This document shows, one piece after another, positions 1 through 4,617 of a stretch of DNA of 5,121 nt. Position 1 is the stretch's first letter. Each line of letters begins with the position of its first letter. The notes below the pieces were generated by a model. It was given only the letters and a program-made list of their open reading frames with translations, had not been told where the DNA came from and searched no databases. The stretch is taken from assembly GCA_937871705.1 (NCBI GenBank), contig CALMOO010000581.1:5740-10860 (forward strand). The letters are read 5' to 3'. The stretch is from an uncultured Hymenobacter sp. GTDB lineage: Bacteria; Bacteroidota; Bacteroidia; Cytophagales; Hymenobacteraceae. Position numbers and translations under genes: made by a program.

Positions 1-610
1 GCAGCTTGTTGTAGGTAGTAGTCAGCGAAGAATAGTACTTGGTGGCACTCACCTTATCGAGGCTCTGCTGCATGATGGGCATGAAGGCCGTGGTGAGCTG
101 CGAGGTAGTCGTGCGCTTGAGGTACTGCGTAGCGGCGTCCTTCTGGCCGGTAAGGATGTTCCACACATCCGTAAAGGTCAGGCTCTTAATAGCGTTGATG
201 AAGATGGGCTTGGCGCTCTTGGCAGCGTCTTCGGCGCCGCGGTTCAGCGACAGCTCAAACTTATCGACCTGGCTACCCAACCCGATGCTGCGCAGGGTAT
301 TAGCCATTTTCTGGGCATCGGGCGGGAAGGGGATGCGAATGAGCTTGTTCAGGTTGAAGCCGTCGGTGGCCGAAGCCTGGTCGGCGCCTTTGCTGATGCC
401 TTGCAGCAGCGCTTCCTTGAGGCCGCTGGCTGCCTCGGTGCTGGTGAGGCCACCAATGCCGGTGCTGGAAGTAGTGGTGGTAGTCGTGGTTTTTCTGGTG
501 GGCAGCTTGAAGCTACCAAAGCCGCCGGGCAAGGTGATAGACTGCGCGCTGGCAGCGGTGGTGAAGCTAGCAAGCGCGAGCAGAAGGGCGGAGAAAATGT
601 ATTTGGTCAT
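1..610 (-). CDS. DUF4197 domain-containing secreted protein (3' end cut off by window)
   Basis: The minus-strand reading frame opens at ATG 610-608 and runs open for 203 codons to the left edge, so the C-terminus is missing. Residues 1-22 form a signal peptide (MTKYIF, a hydrophobic stretch, then ASA before Q23) with no lipobox cysteine, so export to the periplasm is expected. A low-complexity linker with seven consecutive threonines (residues 41-47) follows. From about residue 60 the sequence matches my memory of DUF4197: GLKEALLQGISKGADQ, DGFNLNKLIRIPFP, a GLG turn at 110-112, SLNRGAEDAAKSAKPIF and an IKSLTFTDVWNILTG segment (141-155). DUF4197 proteins have no assigned biochemical role that I know of. 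Family length is roughly 230 residues, so most of the domain is present. No Shine-Dalgarno sequence precedes the start, and no clear TAnnTTTG promoter was found in the 248 bases upstream. Confidence 0.9.
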   Translation of the reverse strand, partial: MTKYIFSALLLALASFTTAASAQSITLPGGFGSFKLPTRKTTTTTTTSSTGIGGLTSTEAASGLKEALLQGISKGADQASATDGFNLNKLIRIPFPPDAQKMANTLRSIGLGSQVDKFELSLNRGAEDAAKSAKPIFINAIKSLTFTDVWNILTGQKDAATQYLKRTTTSQLTTAFMPIMQQSLDKVSATKYYSSLTTTYNKL

Positions 611-858
611 AAGAAAGTGAACGCAGATAGAAATAAAAGACGCAGCTCGGAGCCTGACGGCTGCCGTGGTACAACATATTCCAAAAGACGTACCAGTTCA
701 GCAAACAACCAGTTATTTTCTGCTAACACTGCTTCTTTAACGACGACGCCCAGCTTATTCCGGTTCCAAAACCAAGGCTTGTGGCGAGTGCCCAGCCAGA
801 AGCTGGCCCCACAGCGCAACACGTAATGCGAGGCAGATGAGCAAACTATTTGGATTTC

Positions 859-1338
859 TTAACTTGATTTGGTTTCGTGCACTACGCGCCAGCTTGCCCA
901 CAACGAGGCCAGCAGCCAGGGTAAGCTGAAGCCCGTGCAAATACTCCAAAGCGCACGATACGCTACCCGGTAATCAAGCAAGTGCAACAGCAGCGCTCCC
1001 AGCAGCACCGTGGCTTCGAAGAGCAGTAGGGTACCGCCCAATACCAGTACCCAATTGAAAATACCACCGCCCCGCGCTGCCTCGAAAAGCCACTGCATGG
1101 GTCGAAGCCGCAGGCCACCTGCTAGCCAAGCTGGCAGGGCACCAGCGCCAGCAATAGCGAGGCACAAGCCAGCGGCCGATAGCATGATATCCCCAGCCTT
1201 AGCTAGTGCCGCTGCCATCGTTAAGCTGCTCATAGCCCAGGCTGCAACCAAGCTGAAGACAGGCACTAGCACCAAGCCTCCCAAAAACGTAAGTCGCCAC
1301 TGCCTGCGAGCCATCTCGGCGTAATCAGGGACGTCCAT
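859..1338 (-). CDS. Four-helix membrane protein of unknown function
   Basis: This 159-residue protein was not recognised. It has a short charged N-terminus (MDVPDYAEMARRQWR) and then four likely membrane segments at about residues 16-37, 50-74, 92-121 and 128-150. The C-terminus is short and polar (RVVHETKSS). Arginines cluster before the first helix and between helices 2 and 3 (RLRP), which suggests that the N-terminus and that loop face the cytoplasm. It is transcribed away from the membrane-protein/regulator operon at 1422 across an 83-base gap. The start is ATG 1338-1336, preceded by an A-rich stretch (CTGAAAAAAT on the coding strand), which is a common leader type in Bacteroidota that lack Shine-Dalgarno sequences. 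The next minus-strand gene starts 248 bases downstream, so cotranscription is uncertain. The long hydrophobic reading frame and proper spacing from its neighbours support a real gene. Confidence 0.75.
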   Translation of the reverse strand: MDVPDYAEMARRQWRLTFLGGLVLVPVFSLVAAWAMSSLTMAAALAKAGDIMLSAAGLCLAIAGAGALPAWLAGGLRLRPMQWLFEAARGGGIFNWVLVLGGTLLLFEATVLLGALLLHLLDYRVAYRALWSICTGFSLPWLLASLWASWRVVHETKSS

Positions 1339-1387
1339 ATTTTTTCAGGTAAATAAGTTTAATAACGAAAACTTAGCTACTTCGTGT

Positions 1388-1395
1388 TAGCTTTG
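1388..1395 (+). promoter_or_regulatory. Bacteroidota-type -7 promoter element for the membrane-protein/regulator operon
   Basis: TAGCTTTG matches the Bacteroidota sigma-ABfr -7 consensus TAnnTTTG exactly. It lies 26 bases before the ATG at 1422, which predicts transcription starting near 1402 and a leader of only about 20 bases. No convincing TTG -33 element is present about 19 bases upstream, so the promoter may be weak or depend on other factors. Its TTTG is also the left arm of the palindromic site at 1391-1405, so a bound protein would cover the promoter. Confidence 0.55.
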
Positions 1396-1405
1396 CATCA
1401 CAAAG
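1391..1405. promoter_or_regulatory. Palindromic operator candidate, CTTTG-N5-CAAAG (site 1)
   Basis: A perfect 5-bp inverted repeat, CTTTG (1391-1395) and CAAAG (1401-1405), is separated by CATCA. The same arms with the same 5-base spacing recur at 2617-2631 before the DUF4173 gene. The 10-base centre-to-centre distance between half-sites suits a dimeric winged-helix protein binding one face of the DNA. The operon directly downstream encodes such a protein as its second gene, so autoregulation is the natural inference. Read on the minus strand, the site begins TACTTTG, identical to the left side of site 2, so the divergent gene at 859-1338 could be affected too. That this regulator binds here is inferred, not shown. 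Confidence 0.55.
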
Positions 1406-1421
1406 TACTTCACAGTCTCGT

Positions 1422-2105
1422 ATGAAGCCCGCTGCCCAAGACCCGCTCGCCCAGCTCACCGAAATCCGCGCCATTATGGAGCGCAGCTCGCGCTTTTTGT
1501 CGCTAAGCGGTTTGAGTGGGGTAGGGGCCGGCGTGGTAGCGCTGGCGGGCACGGTGGTGGCGCATTACTACTTGCTGCAAGAGTATGGTAGCCAGGAATA
1601 TGGTGCGCAAGGATACACCCGGTTGTTCCAAACGACAGAGGCCGAACGGCTGGCGGCCCTGCCGTTTCTGATGGGCTTGGCGCTGGCCATGATAGCGGCG
1701 GCGCTGCTGGTGGCCGCCATTTTCACGTTGCGCCGCACTCGGCGCGATGGCCTGCGCTCTATGTGGACGGCGCCGGCGCGGCGGTTGGCAATTGCGCTAC
1801 TCATTCCACTCGTAGCAGGCGGGTTATTTTGCCTGAAGCTCTACCTCAGCAACGCCGTGGAGCTGGTGGTGCCGGGACTGCTGGTGTTCTACGGCCTGGC
1901 CCTGCTCAATGGCAGCAAGTACACGTTGGACGAAATTAAGTATCTGGGCCTGACGCAAATAGCGCTAGGCTTGCTAGCGCTGCTGGTGCCAGGCTACGGG
2001 CTGCTGCTGTTTGGTCTCGGATTTGGCCTGGGGCATATTGGCTACGGGCTGCTCATGTATAACCGCTATGAACGCCCCACGGGGACGAAACTTACCGCTT
2101 CGTGA
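1422..2105 (+). CDS. Six-helix membrane protein, conserved Bacteroidota family paired with a winged-helix regulator
   Basis: This 227-residue protein has an amphipathic N-terminal segment with a pattern I recall from many Bacteroidota genomes: LTEIRAIMERSSRFLSLSG (residues 12-30), then LSGVGAGVVAL. Likely membrane segments are at about 30-49, 80-103, 120-141, 147-165, 174-190 and 192-213. An arginine-rich loop (RRTRRDGLRS, 104-113) between helices 2 and 3 is probably cytoplasmic. The extramembrane region after helix 1 contains a short tyrosine/glutamine repeat (YGSQE-YGAQG-Y, 55-65). No catalytic motif is visible and the family has no function I can name. Its TGA stop overlaps the GTG start of the downstream regulator by 4 bases, implying translational coupling. 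In families like this a membrane protein may sense a signal or affect regulator activity, but that is speculation. The start is ATG 1422, just after a promoter-like element and palindrome. Confidence 0.88.
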   Translation: MKPAAQDPLAQLTEIRAIMERSSRFLSLSGLSGVGAGVVALAGTVVAHYYLLQEYGSQEYGAQGYTRLFQTTEAERLAALPFLMGLALAMIAAALLVAAIFTLRRTRRDGLRSMWTAPARRLAIALLIPLVAGGLFCLKLYLSNAVELVVPGLLVFYGLALLNGSKYTLDEIKYLGLTQIALGLLALLVPGYGLLLFGLGFGLGHIGYGLLMYNRYERPTGTKLTAS

Positions 2106-2395
2106 AGTACGCCATCCACACGCTCAATAAAGCCTTCGACCACCGCGTGCGGCTCGGTGTCATGGCCGTGCTGCTAGCCAATGAATCGGTGAGCTTCAAC
2201 GACTTAAAAGAAAGCCTTGACCTTACCGATGGCAACCTGGCGTCGCACGTCGCGGCTTTGGAAAAAGCTGGCTACGTAGAAGTTACAAAGCAGTTTATTG
2301 GCAAAAAACCGAATACCACCTATGCCGCCAGTGCAGAGGGCAAGTTGGCTTTTCAGGAGCACCTAGCGGCGCTTGAGAAGCTGCTGCGGGGGTAG
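2102..2395 (+). CDS. Small winged-helix transcriptional regulator (HTH_34 / MarR-ArsR-like)
   Basis: A 97-residue protein that is essentially one winged-helix DNA-binding domain. Residues 8-25 (LNKAFDHRVRLGVMAVLL) form the first helix. SFNDLKESLDLTDGNLASHVAALEKAGYVEV (31-61) contains the helix-turn-helix, with the recognition helix around NLASHVAALEKAGY. FIGKKPNTTYAASAEG (65-80) forms the wing, and the C-terminal helix EHLAALEKLL probably dimerises. This closely fits the PF13601-type regulators common in Bacteroidota; I see no ligand domain or metal-binding cysteines. The start is GTG 2102, inside the stop of the preceding membrane gene (GTGA overlap), and the N-terminus then fits the family, so no earlier start is needed. 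The likely role is a dimeric repressor or activator of its own operon and, from the shared CTTTG-N5-CAAAG palindrome, of the DUF4173 operon downstream. Target and signal are inferred. Confidence 0.93.
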   Translation: MKYAIHTLNKAFDHRVRLGVMAVLLANESVSFNDLKESLDLTDGNLASHVAALEKAGYVEVTKQFIGKKPNTTYAASAEGKLAFQEHLAALEKLLRG

Positions 2396-2431
2396 TGAGT
2401 TCGATGATAAAATTCTGTTTAACCCTTACGT

Positions 2432-2526
2432 CTGTCATGCTGAGCTTGCGAAGCATCTTATCACGGCAAAACTATCGTGATGCTGCCATTGGCCTGACAA
2501 GGTGCTTCGCAGGCTCAGCATGACAG
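2432..2526. repeat. Palindromic REP/MITE-like element with 24-bp arms
   Basis: The left arm (2432-2455, beginning CTGTCATGCTGAGC) and right arm (2503-2526, ending GCTCAGCATGACAG) are inverted repeats of 24 bp with one mismatch (2446 T against 2512 G), which would still pair as U-G in RNA. The 47-base interior contains a second, smaller hairpin: ATCACG (2460-2465) and CGTGAT (2476-2481) around a 10-base loop. There is no reading frame inside and no clear target-site duplication. From memory, intergenic repeats with the motif TGTCATnCTGAGC...GAAGCATCT are frequent in Hymenobacter and similar genomes. A role as a transcript-end stabilising hairpin for the regulator operon is possible. It lacks a following T-run, so it is not itself an intrinsic terminator. 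Confidence 0.8.
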
Positions 2527-2582
2527 GATAAATACAAAGCCTTAGAGTCTTTAATCAGGACTCCAATCTTAGAATAAAATAC

Positions 2583-2607
2583 AGCCGGGTAAATCGGCTT
2601 TCTTTTT
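2583..2607 (+). terminator. Probable intrinsic terminator of the membrane-protein/regulator operon
   Basis: The stem AGCCG (2583-2587) pairs with CGGCT (2595-2599) around a 7-base loop, with an extra G-T closing pair possible. It is followed directly by TTTCTTTTT (T-rich to 2607). An A-rich stretch precedes the stem. It lies 188 bases after the regulator's stop codon and ends just 8 bases before the next palindromic site, so it would separate the two operons. The 5-bp stem is short, which lowers confidence. Confidence 0.6.
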
Positions 2608-2615
2608 ACTTAAAT

Positions 2616-2632
2616 ACTTTGAAATACAAAGT
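2616..2632. promoter_or_regulatory. Palindromic operator candidate, ACTTTG-N5-CAAAGT (site 2), with overlapping promoter-like sequence
   Basis: A perfect 6-bp inverted repeat, ACTTTG (2616-2621) and CAAAGT (2627-2632), surrounds AAATA. Arms and spacing match site 1 at 1391-1405, with one additional base pair per side. It ends 11 bases before the ATG at 2644, so a bound protein would block transcription or initiation. The sequence TACTTTG (2615-2621) resembles a TAnnTTTG -7 element but is one base short, and no TTG -33 is visible upstream, so the exact promoter is uncertain. The winged-helix protein encoded at 2102-2395 is the obvious candidate to bind here. Confidence 0.6.
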
Positions 2633-2643
2633 TCTTTCATAAC

Positions 2644-4260
2644 ATGAATCCAACTGCTTCCTGGCCTGCCACGGCCCCCACCGTTCCTACCCCCGCTTAC
2701 CGAATATCTACGCTACTAGGCAGTTTGCTCGCCACAGCTACTGTGCTGAGCGACTACCTTTTCTGGCATGAGTCGGCGGGGCTCAACGTGCTGGTTTATA
2801 TGCTCTTCTTGGTAGCAGCGCACCTGGTTTTGCTGCCGCGCCACGCGCCGGTGCGGCGCACGGCCGGCTTTTGGGTGGCTGTGGGCGGCTGTCTGCTCAG
2901 CGGGGGGGTAGTGGCCTGGTACGGCTCCGACGCAGCGGTGCTGGCGGCACTGGCATCGGGGCTGCTACTGGTGGGGCTAGTGAACCAGCCGCCACTGCGG
3001 CTGCTGAGCTCCGCACTGCTAACGGCGATGGCGGGTGTGCTGCCGGCGATGGGGGCCGTGCTGGGGAGCGTGCGCGCCCCGCGACAGGTGGGCGGCTCGC
3101 TGCGACGCGGCTGGTTCTATGCCCGGATGCTGGGGCTGCCGCTGCTGGCGCTGGTGGTTTTTCAGGCGCTGTTTGCGGCGGCTAATCCGCGGTATAGCGC
3201 GCTGAGCGCCCGCTTCTTTGAGGTGCTGGGCGACTGGCTGGGGCGGCTATTTGCCGATGTGTCGGTGCCGCATGTGCTGTTTTTTCTGCTGTGTGGGGTA
3301 GGCGCAGCGGGCGCGCTGGTGGTGGTGCCGCTGCACTTTATGACTGATTATGAGTCGCGCTTTGGCGAGTTTGTGCGGCGGCAGCGCGACCGGGTAGCTT
3401 CGCTGGGCGTGCGGCGGCCCAACTTCCGGCACACCGACCGCCGCCTGCTCGACCTGCGCAAGGAGTGGCTGGCGGCCGTGGTCTGCTTTGGGCTGCTCAA
3501 TGCGCTACTGCTGGCCGTGAACGCCGTGGATATCAACTGGCTGTGGTTTGGCTTCGAGCCGGCACAAGGATTCGACCTCACGCAGTTTGTGCACGAAGGC
3601 ACCTACGTCTTGATTTTCAGCATTTTGCTGGCGGCGGGCATCATGCTGTGGTTTTTCCGGCGCAACCTCAACTTCTACCAGCGCGGCCTACCCCTGCTGC
3701 GCTGGGGCGCCACGCTCTGGGTGGCGCAAAATGTCGTGCTAGCCGTGTCGGTGGGTTTGCGCAACTACTACTACATTGTGTACACAGGCCTGGCTTACAA
3801 GCGCATCGGCGTGTATGGCTTCTTGCTGCTCACGCTGTTTGGGCTGGGCACCGTGCTCTTGAAAATCTGGCAGCGGCGCTCGGCCTTCAGCCTGGTGCGG
3901 CTCAACTCGTGGGCGGCCTACGCGGTGCTGCTGGGCCTGGCGGCCGGCAACTGGGAAATCTGGATTGCCGAGTACAACCTACAGCCCGGTTTTTCGCGCC
4001 TCGACATCGGCTTTTTATTGAAGATGCCGCCCCGCGTGCTGCCCGTGCTGGCTGCGCGCGAGACCATGCTCGACCGAGTGCCCCAACTGGTGGCCGAGAA
4101 CGAGAATGGCTACTACCAGCCCCTCAACCGGGCCGAGGCACATAAGAAGCTGCAGCAGCGGGTGGCGGAGTTTCGGCACGACTACCAGAAGTATGACGAT
4201 TGGCAGAGCCGGACGGGCGCGGAGTGGCAGGCTTATCGGGCACTGAACGGTCATGAATAA
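2644..4260 (+). CDS. Polytopic membrane protein, DUF4173-type
   Basis: A 538-residue integral membrane protein with about twelve hydrophobic segments (roughly residues 22-40, 46-66, 76-93, 97-114, 119-141, 161-180, 207-233, 274-293, 320-337, 350-371, 386-405 and 419-435). A large basic loop, about 236-273 (YESRFGEFVRRQRDR...RHTDRRLLDLRKEW), is likely cytoplasmic. The region from residue 315 resembles the DUF4173 core as I remember it: FVHEGTYVLIFSILLAAGI, WVAQNVVLAVSVGLRNYYYIVYTGLAYKRIGVYGF, and after the last helix EYNLQPGFSRLDIGFLL with a conserved LDxxxLL-type segment. The roughly 95-residue C-terminal tail is soluble and charged. The related DUF4153 family is the main alternative name. 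Neither has an established biochemical activity that I know of. The gene follows a terminator and a palindrome shared with the regulator operon, and its end overlaps the next small membrane gene by 8 bases. Confidence 0.85.
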   Translation: MNPTASWPATAPTVPTPAYRISTLLGSLLATATVLSDYLFWHESAGLNVLVYMLFLVAAHLVLLPRHAPVRRTAGFWVAVGGCLLSGGVVAWYGSDAAVLAALASGLLLVGLVNQPPLRLLSSALLTAMAGVLPAMGAVLGSVRAPRQVGGSLRRGWFYARMLGLPLLALVVFQALFAAANPRYSALSARFFEVLGDWLGRLFADVSVPHVLFFLLCGVGAAGALVVVPLHFMTDYESRFGEFVRRQRDRVASLGVRRPNFRHTDRRLLDLRKEWLAAVVCFGLLNALLLAVNAVDINWLWFGFEPAQGFDLTQFVHEGTYVLIFSILLAAGIMLWFFRRNLNFYQRGLPLLRWGATLWVAQNVVLAVSVGLRNYYYIVYTGLAYKRIGVYGFLLLTLFGLGTVLLKIWQRRSAFSLVRLNSWAAYAVLLGLAAGNWEIWIAEYNLQPGFSRLDIGFLLKMPPRVLPVLAARETMLDRVPQLVAENENGYYQPLNRAEAHKKLQQRVAEFRHDYQKYDDWQSRTGAEWQAYRALNGHE

Positions 4261-4594
4261 TCCCTTTAGCAAGCCTTATACGACAGAAGAGTGGCTACTA
4301 AGCAGTGTCTGCTGGACAGTAAGTTGCTTCGGTGGCTGGTGGTGCAGCGGCCATGCAGTTGCTCAGCGGTTTGGGGAGGATTACCTCATCTACGCTTCTC
4401 CGCTATGCCTCCTGACTGCCAATTGGCTGCTATGTCGCTATGTGCTAGTAAGAGGCTGGAAGATAATAGGTTGGTATGATACTGCTACGTCCTTGTGGCT
4501 AAAGCTTGTTGCTTACGTCTGGTTCAGCATGTTAGCAGGATTTCAATTGCTGTGCCTGCTATTCTTCCTGTGGATACTAACCTGGCTGCTTTAA
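4253..4594 (+). CDS. Small membrane protein of unknown function, overlapping the DUF4173 gene
   Basis: A 113-residue protein that I do not recognise. Hydrophobic segments lie at about residues 13-33, 43-64 and 83-112 (the last long enough for one or two passes), with short charged connectors (QRFGED, RGWK). It is rich in tryptophan and cysteine (for example GGWWCSG, FFLWILTWLL). Its ATG (4253-4255) lies inside the last codons of the DUF4173 gene, giving an 8-base overlap (ATGAATAA) that suggests translational coupling and perhaps a partner of that protein. Base composition differs from its neighbours: two 60-base lines counted gave 48% and 45% GC against 65% in a line of the DUF4173 gene. This may mean a fast-evolving or acquired gene. 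The reading frame fills the space between two firm genes, with only 23 bases to the next start. Confidence 0.7.
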   Translation: MNNPFSKPYTTEEWLLSSVCWTVSCFGGWWCSGHAVAQRFGEDYLIYASPLCLLTANWLLCRYVLVRGWKIIGWYDTATSLWLKLVAYVWFSMLAGFQLLCLLFFLWILTWLL

Positions 4595-4617
4595 CCCTTC
4601 GCAAATGAATTACCCCC

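Noticed and set aside
39..620. Plus-strand open frame of 193 codons
   Set aside because: It lies antisense to the DUF4197 gene, whose signal peptide and domain motifs are clear on the minus strand. The plus-strand product has a valine-rich run that merely mirrors the Thr codon repeat.
791..807. Small hairpin CCAGC/GCTGG as a possible terminator after the four-helix gene
   Set aside because: A 5-bp stem forms, but no T-run follows on the minus strand, so it does not meet the pattern of an intrinsic terminator.
607..822. Minus-strand 71-codon frame that ends in an ATGA overlap with the DUF4197 start
   Set aside because: The overlap is suggestive, but the start is GTG, the composition looks random, no family is recognisable, and an 83-codon frame in another register covers part of the same spacer. 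It could only be rescued by conservation in relatives.
401..826. Plus-strand open frame of 141 codons, Gly/Ser/Ala-rich
   Set aside because: It overlaps the start of the DUF4197 gene in antisense, has low-complexity composition, and continues into non-coding spacer without domain features.
755..949. Minus-strand 64-codon frame
   Set aside because: It overlaps the end of the four-helix membrane protein in another frame and has no recognisable features.
1010..1324. Plus-strand 104-codon frame
   Set aside because: It is antisense to the four-helix membrane protein, and its Ala/Pro/Lys-rich product is typical of shadow frames in GC-rich DNA.
2545..2563. GAGTC...GACTC inverted repeat
   Set aside because: Only 5 bp with a 9-base loop, AT-rich surroundings and no T-tract. 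Such repeats are expected by chance. It is distinct from the stronger hairpin at 2583.
3465..4145. Plus-strand 226-codon frame inside the DUF4173 gene
   Set aside because: It is a +1-shifted shadow of a GC-rich gene, rich in Arg/Ala/Gly/His with no domains, while the DUF4173 frame continues intact through it.
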